From Bolinopsis microptera (lineage: Eukaryota; Ctenophora; Tentaculata; Lobata; Bolinopsidae), in contig NC_087080.1 of NCBI RefSeq assembly GCF_026151205.1, forward strand, positions 16,901,337 through 16,965,336: a stretch of DNA of 64,000 bases, in the 5' to 3' direction. The position numbers and the translations under genes were made by a program. Each line of letters opens with the position of its first letter. The stretch's first letter is position 1. Positions 33,401 to 44,754 of this stretch are shown in pieces. A model generated the notes under the pieces. The model worked only from the letters and a program-made list of their open reading frames with translations. It was not told the origin of the DNA and ran no database searches.

Positions 33401-36139
33401 TCTTGCAGCACTTCAAACTTGGTACCTGCACGTTAATTAATATTCATGTTTGTTCAATACAAGTTATAACATCTAAAATTTTTCCAAGTATATAGGTTTG
33501 TGCGTTACTTCTGAACACTATCATATTTTAAACGTCACCTTTGAAGCTCACAGGAATGCCTCAAACACAATTGAAAATTTAGTCGAAAGCACTGAACCAC
33601 TGTTCGCGGTATTAAATTGTTTAATTGTGTAACACTAACAGTGTAACGCTAACAGTGTAACGCTAACAGTGTAACACTAACAACGTAACACTAACAGTGT
33701 AACACTAACGGTGTAACACTGACAGTGTAACACTAACAGTGTAACACTAACAGTGTAACGCTAACAGTGTAACGCTAACAGTGTAACACTAACAACGTAA
33801 CACTAACAGTGTAACACTAACGGTGTAACACTGACAGTGTAACACTAACAGTGTAACACTAACAGTTTAACGCTAACAGTGTAACACTAACAGTGTAACA
33901 CTAACGGTGTAACACTAACAGTGTAACACTAACAGTGTAACACTAACAATGTGACACTAACAGTGTGACACTAACAGTGTAACACTAACAGCGTAACACT
34001 AACAGCGTAACACTAACAGCGTAACACTAACAGCGTAACGCTAACAGTGTAACACTAACAGTGTAACACTAACAGTTTAACGCTAACAGTGTAACACTAA
34101 CAGTGTAACACTAACGGTGTAACGCTAACAGTGTAACACTAACGGTGTAACACTAACAGTGTAACACTAACAGTGTAACACTAACAGTGTAACACTAACA
34201 GTGTAACACTTACAGTGTAACACTAACGGTGTAACACTAACAGCGTAACACTAACAGCGTAACACTAACAGCGTAACACTAACAGCGTAACGCTAACAGT
34301 GTAACACTAACAGTGTAACACTAACGGTGTAACGCTAACAGTGTAACACTAACGGTGTAACACTAACAGTGTAACACTAACAGTGTAACACTAAAAGTGT
34401 AACACTAACAGTGTAACACTAACGGTGTAACACTGACGTCTGACAGTGTAACACTAACAATGTAACACTATAACAATGTAACACTAACTTGTAGGCTTCT
34501 GCACGTAGGTTATTACAGATGTAATAATGACATTACACGCGTAGATAGATAATCCTAACCAAGTTACCAGAAACAGCAACTTCACCAGCTGAAAGAGTAG
34601 TAGAGTTAGTAGTTACTACTTATTATAACGTATATTTTAAATAGTTACTACTTATTATAACGTATATTTTAAGTCTAAATTTTCAAGACTAGAGTTGTTT
34701 TTAAAAAAATGTTTTTAAGAGAGGCTGGGCCAAGATAGCCCACGAGAGGATAGCATTGAGATGCTCTGCCTACCTCTGGGGAAGGTTGCCGGTGAAATCA
34801 GAGTGAATGGTGGAGGATGGTGTAAAAAGTGACATGAGTCAAAATGATACGCTTAAGTGCCAGCTGGGTTTGGAAAAATAAAACGAGACGAGACAGCATA
34901 TGAGATAATACTTTAAGACTTAAGTCACCCCGGTCTGATCCAGCTCTTCCGGTCAATTAGGCGTAAGACTAGATTGTTTTAAAAATGCTTTATTGAGGGG
35001 GTGACTGGAACGTAATGATTGTTCTGAAAACACGCTGATCCGTCTTTGTTGCAAAATAAACGGCCCGGTGCCGCGAACGGTTTGTCGTTTAGAGACGAAT
35101 AATAATAACACTCATCTCTAGGTAATCGTCTACCAGTGAAATCATAATATTTATAATGCGATATAGTTAGTTTAGTTATAACGTAATGAACTAACGTTAA
35201 ATAAATAAAATAATTTTTACCTTATAGGGACCCTCGAATATGTACTTCACGCCATGGGCGCTTGTATCGTTTGCAAACTCGCGAAAATCACGAACCCAAC
35301 TCATCTGAAATGCATAAATGTTAAACCCAAGAAGCTCATCTCAAATACAGTTGTTTTACTCTCGCGGAAACAATAATTATGACTACATTTTATGACTAAA
35401 TTTTATAATTATGACTACATTTTATTACATCCAGATTCTTTAACTTTGTTCAGTTAATTCTAAAGACCACATGCATGACTGGGCAACAGACAGGTATGAT
35501 AAAATAATATCATATTAATGATCATATTAATACCCGTGCATTAATCAATTGGACATTTTACGCAAATTTTTCCGCACCTAATTTGAATAAAGTGCAGAAA
35601 AAATAAAACTTGATGGATTTTTTACACAGTATCGTTTGGGTTTTACTGTAGAAAACTTTGAAGAAAATGATCACTATCAGATGAACAATTACACAGCATA
35701 GATCCTAAATCTCATACCTTGAGGGACCAGTATAAACGTTTTGTCCAATAAAATTCCCGATAAACCATTAATTCAAGATTCGAATAGATTCGAAGTAATA
35801 AGCTCTCCTTAAATCCCTTGCATGACTTAGACAAACATTGGTGTAAAAGGCCCTGGTAGTACTGACTAATACCATCTAACCACCACTACAATAGGCTGGT
35901 CTCAGGTCAGACAATTTCTGGTCCCTCTCGATCTTTTGCTGTGCAATTTGCTGTGAGACACCTTGTGGTAATGTGGGGATGTGACAAAGGGTCAGATAAG
36001 AGGGTGTGACAGTTTAATTACGGTAATTATTATTGTTAATGTAAACAGATATAACTATTATCACTGGGAGTTTTATATAATATAACTCTATATAATAGAG
36101 GTCTATATAGAACAATAGCATTACCTCCGTGATCTTCAT
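30409..36139 (-). CDS. DEG/ENaC sodium channel subunit, complete, 13 coding exons
   Basis: Exons in transcript order: 36125-36139, 35221-35304, 34489-34588, 33334-33425, 32953-33225, 32718-32833, 31994-32129, 31768-31871, 31478-31596, 31214-31296, 30908-31041, 30689-30780, 30409-30563. All junctions are GT-AG, every phase matches, and the total is 1503 bases (500 codons plus TAA). An in-frame TAA lies shortly before the ATG. The N-terminal FREFANDTSAHGV contains the conserved His-Gly gating motif. TM1 is LVKLLFLVTWLGLSIYAC, followed by FPTISVCSMNK. The cysteine-rich ectodomain includes CALECKD, CGCVNVV and CPCSTACEEIRY. The pore is LLGDIGGVLGLFLGASLFT, with the GAS selectivity filter and TM2. 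It should be a trimeric, amiloride-type sodium channel in the plasma membrane. Gating (acid, peptide or mechanical) cannot be told from sequence. Confidence 0.93.
31391..31497 (-). repeat. 55-bp duplication across a DEG/ENaC splice donor
   Basis: AACCAGGCAACGCTRGGTAA through ACTTACACCAGCTCCT is present at 31391-31443 and 31446-31497. The right-hand copy holds the true donor (GTAAGT, minus strand) of exon 31478-31596. The left copy repeats the last exon bases plus an identical decoy donor 55 bases into the intron. Confidence 0.9.
33627..34488 (-). repeat. 14-bp minisatellite seeded on the TM1-exon donor
   Basis: About 60 copies of GTGTAACACTAACA (plus strand), with common C/T and A/G variants and higher-order blocks. 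On the coding strand the unit is TGTTAGTGTTACAC. The real donor of exon 34489-34588 is GTTAGTGTTAC, the same sequence as the array unit. The array therefore starts exactly at the exon edge and presents dozens of donor copies. Confidence 0.93.
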
Positions 36140-37747
36140 GACTGATTTTATTAATGTTTAACTCCGCAGTTTGGTGTTTCACAAGCTAGCTTTAAGTGCT
36201 GAGGTATAGTATATAGTACCAGAGTAAGAAAAATTAAATTAGAATAAGAAAATTAAGCTAGGGTTAAATTCAAGAACAGTGTCAGAAATTAAAAAATTAA
36301 AAAATCTGATTTAGGAGAAACGGAAAAATGAAACTTTCGAGCAACCTCTAAATTACAATTGTTTCACCCTTTTTTGGTTGCAATCACATCAAATTGAACT
36401 ATAAATTTCGATACTTTTATGCCTCCAAACATATGATAATAGCGAATAGATTCGAGCATAAATACGGACTGAACAAAATGAACTTTTCCGGTCATCTTCA
36501 CACAACGAACAGCGTAACAAATATATGTAGTTTCAAGTAGTAGTCAGTGCCGCTGATTAGTGCCGTTGAGCTGATATAGTACGTGATATCTAAGTGAGTA
36601 AGCCTAAAAGGGCGCCCAGATATCGTCATTACACTCGTAGTCAGTGAGGTAGGGAACGCGCACTCTTGTTGCCGTGTTGTGGGCGTGAGGGGCACGGAAT
36701 AGTACATAGAATAGGACACAGAATAGGAGCATTGACCAATCTCATCTAAAAATAACTCCTTGCACAAAAGTTTAGTTTTGTCCGAGAAACTTTCAGAAAC
36801 AAACAATTTTAAAAGAGCATAAAAATGTTAATTCTGAGAGGAGGACAGGCTGACATATGCTCATAAAGGGGCTGTGGGAAAGTTGGACATTCTCACGTCC
36901 TGAGTGTAGCTATGACTGGCTCACTCTTCAAGGAACAACATATTTTCGTTAGTAAATTAGATTTGCTACATGGATATTGGATAAGGTCTCCGAAAAAAGC
37001 ATGATTTCACCGAGATGCGCTCCTAAAGGAAAAGGGTATGACAAATTAAATCAATCCATACCGCCAGTTGTAACGCGAGGATCAAATAGAAAATAACTAT
37101 ACTTGCTTCGATATTGAGGTTTCTACGTCACTTCCAGAGGGGCCTCGTACGGGACGAGATGAAAATGACAGCTGAATTTGTGACCATGGGATTTCTCAGG
37201 GGGTGCTTAGCTTAAAATCGTATTATCAGGAAATAGAAGTAGTTCGTCTTGAATGAGGTTAGCACATTTCCTCCCTCCAGGGCATTTGTTAATTATTAAC
37301 TTGATACGCTGAATTTAGAATTTGTTTAGTCTATTGTTAGGCAGTTAGTTCATAGGGTTCTGCAGATCAGCATGCGTGAAATAAATCCTGCTGAGCAAGA
37401 CAGAAAGTGATCATTGCAGTGATGAGTGATCATTGCAGTCGTTGTCAGGATTTCATTATCTTCAATCTTTCAATGGGAGCCAGCATACTAGGGAGCCCTC
37501 AGCCTACATACCAGGCTGCATACCAGCCAGCCTACCAGACTGTCAGATACTGGTATTATAAATCAATAATAAAATCAGGGGTGAAAAGCAAGGTAGTACC
37601 GCCTGTTTAATCCCTATAACAACGATCAATGTTAGTTGAATTATATTTTACTTTCATCTAGATAATACTATAAACTAAGGATTATTACGTCATAGATTTA
37701 AGGTAATATGTGAGAGGTAATGGTAGAACTACAGTTGATAAGATTAC
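36140..37747. other. Upstream region of the DEG/ENaC gene
   Basis: Should contain its 5' UTR and promoter; a TATATACTATA stretch lies on the minus strand near 36210. A duplicated TGATCATTGCAGT is at about 37409-37439. An open frame at 36498-36806 (minus) has no recognised feature. Confidence 0.4.
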
Positions 37748-38547
37748 CAGTCATGAGCTGTGTGAGGCGCACTAACTTGTCATTAGACATCATCCTATCA
37801 TTAGCAGAGACAAAGTAAATGACAACTTCACCATCATCCTATCATTAGCAGAGACAAAGTAAATGACAACTTCACCATCATCCTATCATTAGCAGAGACA
37901 AAGTAAATGACAACTTCACCATCATCCTATCATTAGCAGAGACAAAGTAAATGACAACTTCACCATCATCCTATCATTAGCAGAGACAAAGTAAATGACA
38001 ACTTCACCATCATCCTACCATTAGCAGAGACAAAGTAAATGACAACTTCACCATCATCCTATCATTAGCAGAGACAAAGTAAATGACAACTTCACCATCA
38101 TCCTATCATTAGCAGAGACAAAGTAAATGACAACTTCACCATCATACTATCATTAGCAGAGACAAAGTAAATGACAACTTCACCATCATCCTATCATTAG
38201 CAGAGACAAAGTAAATGACAACTTCACCATCATCCTATCATTAGCAGAGACAAAGTAAATGACAACTTCACCATCATCCTATCATTAGCAGAGACAAAGT
38301 AAATGACAACTTCACCATCATCCTATCATTAGCAGAGACAAAGTAAATGACAACTTCACCATCATCCTATCATTAGCAGAGACAAAGTAAATGACAACTT
38401 CACCATCATCCTATCATTAGCAGAGACAAAGTAAATGACAACTTCACCATCATCCTATCATTAGCAGAGACAAAGTAAATGAAAACTTCACCATCATCCT
38501 ATCATTAGCAGAGACAAAGTAAATGACAACTTCACCATGAATATCAC
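37748..38547 (-). repeat. 44-bp satellite (about 17 copies) containing exon-like sequence
   Basis: Perfect or near-perfect 44-bp units run from about 37785 to 38537. On the minus strand the array is bounded by an acceptor-like TTAATCAG (before 38547) and a donor-like GTAATC (37742-37747). With a single unit the segment would read open for about 32 codons, containing GEVVIYFVSANDRMMSNDKL. Each unit also holds a pyrimidine stretch, a CTAAT branch-point-like motif and ATAG, so it looks like a repeated 3' splice site. The unit length is not a multiple of three. The gene identity is unknown. Confidence 0.75.
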
Positions 38548-41500
38548 CTGATTAAGATATCGTTATGTGACAAAGTTAGCCTAGAGGATGAGACGATTAT
38601 CCTAACCATCAAGGGTTTGTGTAATTTCATAGTGTGACAAAGTCAACTACACTGTGCCTTATATTTACCAATATCCTCAAACTCAAATGAACGTGTCCAT
38701 ATATAAAGCTCAATGAAGGACAAGCTATATAGTGCGTTTTGCACACTATATGGTGACAAAGATCAGCTGTCATTATAAAGAGCTTGCCAATATATAGTGT
38801 TGTCACTATATAGTGCGATTACCATGAATACCACAGCAAGCTCTTGTAAGAATGGTTTCCGTTCCGGCAAAAGATTCCTAGAATAAGCTAAAATCAACGC
38901 CGATTTTTGAAGTCACTACTTTTATTTCTATAAAAAGCTCAAAGCTAAAGCTTCTTTACCGACATATAGCAGCGTGTGGATTGTAAGAACAAACTAGAAA
39001 CTACAACCGTGGTGCAATTACAACTTGTCTCCGGCCTTCAAGCAGACCCGTCAAATTTGGTGCACCTTTTGTACAGATTCAAGAGAAGTCATGTACAACA
39101 CAGAGGTCGGCTCGAGAACCGGACTGCTTCCAGTTAACGTAGGCGTTTCCTTAAGTAGAGAAAAGGAACAGTTCACAACATTCTCTCAAACACACTTCAA
39201 AGGAAGCATCTATTGTTTTAGAATTTAATTATGATAATTGTTAGGTTGAAACTTAAGTAGCTCAGTTCACGAAAGATACTTCTTGCAAATTCTTGCGAAT
39301 GGTGATAATTTTATAGCACGTCACGTACGTCTCCAGGTACAACACTGTTACAATGAGAACTGTCCAAATGTTGCTGTCAGACAATTCAGAGAAATAAACA
39401 AACCGAAAAGTTGAATTGGTATCTCACTTTTCACAAATATAGAATTGTAATTTTGAATAGGTCGCACCCTTTGCTAATATAGCAGAAGCAATAGATATTA
39501 GATAGTAGCGTACCGGTCATATTGAATACACAAGAATGCAAGAAACAGATTTGTCGACCACAAAAATGCGGGACAGACAACGAAAGAATAATTTTTGTCT
39601 ATTTTTCTTTTGGGGGACCAAAGAAAAAGAATTAAAGAAAGTCGGAAATGCTGCGATTTTACAATCTTTACCTCATGAAAGATAAGTGACCTGGCCACTC
39701 ACTTGGTCGAGTGTTGTACAATCTAATTTAAAGTTCCCACTTATAATTATACGATGGTAATCGCAAATAATAACCTACATTAACTTCTGTGCTAAATGTA
39801 TAGGGTCACATAAGCTTCCTCACTGTGTATAACGTGAAAATTGAGAAAAGAAACGAGGGGGAAAATTTTAACAAACACAAAATTCTTGATTTTCAAACAA
39901 TCAATGCAAAAATGAAGTTGTTTTTAAGATGGCTAAGATAACAACCCATATAAATAAGAATTTATAACAGTATGTGATGCTTTCTAAAGATATGCGGAGT
40001 GCTACTCTGTGTTAATTACAACTTAAAATAGCTTAAATTATCCGCCACGTTCCTACCTTTAGAAACCCTATTTTAAGGTTACAATATGTTGTTGAATTAT
40101 TTGAACAGCGAAATAATATTAATTTTCTAATCAGTCACTAATCAGTCACAAAGTTCATGTTCGGCGTAAAATGTTCGGTTCGATCGGTCCCAACTTATTA
40201 CCAACTGTTACCCTACCTAGTCCTACATGATATCCATCTTAGCATTCAACTTATAAGGCGGGGTGAGCCAACGAAAAATAATTCAATGAACACCAATTCA
40301 ATGAATAACTATGCAATGAATTATAAAGCCATGATGCGCTGCTACTGTTTAAGTGTTTAACATTAGAAAGGTTTGTAATAAAATAAAGGACACAACATCT
40401 CATGATACATTTGTTAGTACGGGGGGGGGGGGGGGGGGGGGGGGGGGATGAGGTACTAAGTTCTGTACGTGACGTCGACTAAGTGTAATTTTGAAATTTT
40501 GTCAAAAGACCCACCCACCCCCTTCGCGGCTTTTGTGGTACTAACTGTTACTGTTAGTAAATCACGGTAATAACTGTGTCTTGGTATATAAAATAAGATA
40601 CCCACCCATAAATTGCTTTAAACAGCTCATTAAACATTTAATAGGATAAGATGATGTAAAATAAGAAGGTTATTGCGTGTGACTATTAACGTTTTTAAGG
40701 GTAACCTCAATATCATGTTGTTATTTCTAACATGCAACCTAGATACCTTCAGGACCCGGGACATTCTGACACCTATTCAATTAATGACCATTATTTAATA
40801 CTACAATTCCCAGTCTCAGGTCTGCTGCGAGTGTGACGCCACAATGGGGGGGGGGGGGGGGGGGGGGGGGGGGCTCATCAAACCCACAAACTCAAACACA
40901 CCAGTCAGCAAAGAGTATGTTGTAGAACATTAGTAATTGCATGTACTATACTACTACCCGTATTTACACTCAGAATAGAACTGGACCATTTTCCGATACG
41001 GGGACGGGTTCTATACAACTAACTGAACATTAGTGGTTCTGTAGGCTTGTAGGCTAGAATAGCATATGATACAAGAGGACAAAGGCGTAGAGTGAGATGT
41101 GTTAACTTAATTTAGTAGTCTTGAAATTTGCTAAAAAAGTAAAGCAAGAATAAAAAGAAATCTGGCAATCCGACGATAAAGTACGTGACCCTGAATTTAA
41201 AGAATACTGGTTATTATTAAAAGTGTGATAAAGTGTGTGACTTTATTCAGCTATTCATGAACTCAAAGGCGTACTGTACGGACTATAAGTTAATAAGTCA
41301 ATAACATAAATGTTAAATGTTTAAAGTTTCAGACTTTCTGCTACAAAATTTTAAGTTCAATCGCGCCATGCAGTTCAATGGCATATTCGCAGATTCTGTT
41401 CTGATAAGAGTGTGTAGCAAATATAAAAACATTAAAATGACACCAATAAATAACACAGTTGTCGTAGAATCATGGCGTCCAGGCTTGTCAGTACTAAAAA

Positions 41501-41880
41501 GCTTGTTAGTACTGACACAAAAACAAATCTGACAAGCTTGGAATACATAATACTTTAGTAAAACTCATGAAGTTTTTGCATTAAAAGAACAAAACAAAAC
41601 AAGCTGACAAATACTCTAAACACTAAATATCGGAGCAAATGAAAGGGATCAGTCCCATCCCTTAAGATCAGTTGCTGTTAAAGTATGACAGGTTGACAGG
41701 ATCACGATCAAGGGGTTTCATACAATTACATCGCAGTACTTGAGTTATTGATTCACGTCACCAGCTAATAAAAAGCTCACTAGTCAGTTTGGCACTGAAT
41801 GATTGAATAGCGGCAGAATTGGGTACGGCAGTAATCAGTAATCAGTGAATTTAAAGTGTCGTTTTTATATCTCGCTGTCA
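38548..41880. other. Gene-poor stretch with palindromes and G tracts
   Basis: ACTATATAGTG-type short inverted repeats occur at about 38727-38815, with relatives at about 46683-46712. A 27-base G run is at 40421-40447 and a 28-base G run at 40846-40873. A short dispersed repeat (GTATCGGAAAATG, AGAACCCGTCCC) lies inverted at about 40960-41015 relative to about 4364-4437. No gene is recognised. Confidence 0.55.
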
Positions 41881-44592
41881 AACTTCCATCTCAGATGGAT
41901 CATGTACTATACAAACAAATCTTGGAACTGCAAGCAGGTATGAACTTTAATCAGCAACGATTGGTCAAATGTAGATGTGATCACTGAGTATCAAATAACT
42001 GCAATAGTGTACAACTTAACTTATGATCACAGATTCGTGTCCAAATTTCATTGAGCCTGATGGAAATGTTAAACTAGATTAGGAACTCTGAATGAATAGT
42101 TTTACTTGTAACCTACGTGGCACGTTTTTTATTATGGGCAGGGGAGGCATGATGGAATCGGTGACTACCTCATAATGGTTGCAGAAAGAATTATTACTAC
42201 GGCACTATTAATCAGGTTAGAATAAAATATTCAAAGAATCAGGAAAAAAGTGCTACGAAGCTAACTGTTAATTCAGCTGAAGTTGCAAAAGTCTAAGATT
42301 ATGTGGGTCTAGTGGGCCTCTTAATTCTCCTTTCAAGTACATTTTTGAGACACCCACAAAAGAAATCTTAGTGAAGATAAGAGTTTCTAAGAGTGTAAGA
42401 GTGTAAGAAATCTTAGTGAAGATAAGAGTTTCTAAGAGTGTAAGAGCAGTAATACTTCTTTCCCACGCTCACCTCATGAGGTCAGGTTTAGACGAGACTA
42501 TTCCAGGAGTTATTACACGGTCTTAATACGATCAGAGCTGTAATATAAACACGCAGGAATCAATAAATCACAAAATATTTTGAGCGCTCTTATTATAATC
42601 GGGTAGGGGTGATGACGTTGATTGCAGCTGCTTTGGGTAGACCGTGATAACCGCATCATCCCCCACAAGAACCTGCCTACCAGGACATGGTCCATTGCTC
42701 TGGGATACAGTGTTAAAAAGTAGAGGGGGCGGTGCTCAATGGGTAGTGAGTTTAGTAATATTACTGAGCTCTTTAAAACAGTTATCAGGTCTGAGGCAGG
42801 GAATCAGGTCTATAAAACTGGTATCTAGCACTCGTATGTGCAGAATACCGACTGAAGATGCACTCGGTTCGTATGTGCAGAATACCGACTCAAGAAGCAC
42901 TCGGTTCGTATGTGCAGTATACCGACTGAAGAAGCACTCGGTTCGTATCTGTAGAATACCGACTGAAGAACTCAATCAAACAAGAAGTACACCAGTCAGT
43001 CAGATAGATCAATGATGAGAGTCACGAGCACGAGCCCAAGGTAACACCATCAAGCGAAACCACGCTCTGAGTAAACATCTTGCAAAGCATTACGTACATT
43101 ATGCAGACAGGATTATATGGATTGTGGTGTCCAGGGAAGGATCCCTGAAGACAGTCCAATATTTCTCTACCTTCAAATTAGCGGTTCTCTTAATAAGTAT
43201 AATCGTATCAGACATCGCGTGATTATCGTGAGACGCCCCCTTTACTTTATACTTATTGGGATTCCGTAGAATCATTAAAGTTGAAATAGATAGGTCTGTA
43301 AACGGCTCAAATCGTGGGGAGGGGTAACGTAAGGACATAAAAGTAAACATTTAACAAATCATGTTAAACAATAAACAAAATTAGGTTTTTATCGGCCGAA
43401 TAATCTCGTGTAATATTCGTGAGAGCCGGATATTTTGTAGTTTTAAACCTTTCAGAAAGGCCCCTTATGAATATTCATGTTAAATGATGAGTATCTGTGT
43501 AAACTGCAAAGCTTTTAATAACATATTAACTGAATTAAGTTTAAAATCATGCAATGGTTGTAATGTGTTGTAATGTGTTGTAATGTGGTATTCATATAGA
43601 ATATAGATGTATACATTGTCATTAGGTGAGACGGTTTGTGCTGACCCCTCATGGGCCGCGGGCTAGAGTCCAGGTCATTCTCCCGCTACAAAAAGTAAGG
43701 GACCCGTACACAAATTATTGTGACGTTAAATTTATCGTAGTAACAAGTAAATTTTGACCGTTATATGCTGTAAATGTTGATAATTGAATATGACGTAACT
43801 GGGGTGACATGAGATGAAGATCAGCGCGAAAAGGGAAAGTATTTCCGCAAGTAAGGTAAAGTTACAAATCTGTGATTCTAGAAATAGGTTACCTAACTAT
43901 TACTATTTATTTTACTGTACAGCACGAGCGTATTCTATTTAAAAATTCAAAAAATGCTGACACGTATCTAGTCACGTGACTAGATGCCTGACTCAGCATC
44001 AATGGCCGTTTTATTTTGGTTATTTATGTTTAAAAAGTTTATCAAGGTTATTTATTTTTTAAGGTTTTTACCTTTTAGGTTATAAAACTATCAACGTTAA
44101 GTAAATGTTGACAGTTTTATAACCTACAAAATCTCAGCACTCAGCAAGGACTAATAAATGTTAATTTAATTTTCAATTTTCATATGTCTGATAAAATTTT
44201 GTAGCAGTCTGAATTTTGTTACTTCATAAGCCGTTAAAGATATTTTAATCACTTTTTATAACTATTCAAAACTATTTATAACTTTTTATAACTTTTTTTG
44301 AATAATGGTGTTAAAAATCGTCTCGAGTTGCTTAATCCTTTATTTGAGCAATCACACGTCTGAGAACAAAGTTAGTGTAACTACAAACAAAGAAGAGGTT
44401 ACGAAAGCCATGTCAATGTAGCAAGAAGGGATTGCCTGGGTAGCCTTAGTTCTATGCGCCACACTGCATAATGTGCAACTACAAAGTAGACATAATTGTG
44501 TACAACTTTATAGCAAAATAAGTAACGTTTGGGTGAGTCAAAATTGAACGATTTCCGCTGTAACTTCTACTATATATCTGACTTGTATCTGA
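41881..44592. other. Gene-poor stretch with small tandem duplications
   Basis: A possible first exon (plus, ATG at 41894, 14 codons, donor GTATGA at 41937) follows TTTTATAT but has no clear continuation. A 50-bp duplication (GAAATCTTAGTGAAGATAAG) lies at about 42362-42445. A 36-bp unit containing TTCGTATGTGCAGAATACCG is repeated about 3.7 times at 42832-42966. Confidence 0.4.
44076..44126. repeat. Hairpin: 20-bp arms, one mismatch
   Basis: TAGGTTATAAAACTATCAAC at 44076-44095 is complementary to 44107-44126 except at one base. The loop is 11 bases. Confidence 0.85.
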
Positions 44593-44662
44593 ACCCACTT
44601 GGGATCGAGCTTGGATCGTCTGCTTGGTAGTTGGAAGGATTAGCCATTACACCACACACAGC
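44593..44662 (-). other. tRNA-like (SINE head or tRNA pseudogene)
   Basis: On the minus strand TGGTGTAATGG (44644-44654) fits the pol III A box, and AGCTCGATCCC (44601-44611) matches the B box with two mismatches at the usual spacing. It lies about 10 bases downstream of the tRNA-Ser gene. No good acceptor stem is seen. Confidence 0.4.
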
Positions 44663-44664
44663 CG

Positions 44665-44670
44665 AAAAAA
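44665..44670 (-). terminator. Pol III terminator of tRNA-Ser
   Basis: Six T residues on the minus strand, two bases after the mature 3' end, form a standard RNA polymerase III stop signal. Confidence 0.85.
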
Positions 44671-44672
44671 TT

Positions 44673-44754
44673 CGACGAGGATGGGATTCGAACCCACGCG
44701 GGCATTGCCCAATGGATTAGCAGTCCATCGCCTTAACCACTCGGCCACCTCGTC
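44673..44754 (-). tRNA. tRNA-Ser(GCT)
   Basis: 82 bases. The acceptor stem GACGAGG pairs with CCTCGTC, with a G discriminator. The D arm is TGGCCGAGTGGTTAAGGC, and the anticodon loop CTGCTAA reads anticodon GCT. A long variable arm (TTGGGCAATGCCCG) is typical of serine tRNAs. The T arm contains GGTTCGAATCC. No intron. It closely matches animal cytosolic tRNA-Ser(GCT) as known from memory. Confidence 0.96.

Noticed and set aside
37785-38537. CRISPR-like regular array
   Set aside because: Direct 44-bp units follow each other without unique spacers, and the DNA is eukaryotic.
42644-43015. 123-codon plus-strand ORF with repeated RIPTE-like segments
   Set aside because: It runs through a 36-bp tandem repeat and shifts frame between units; no homology recognised.
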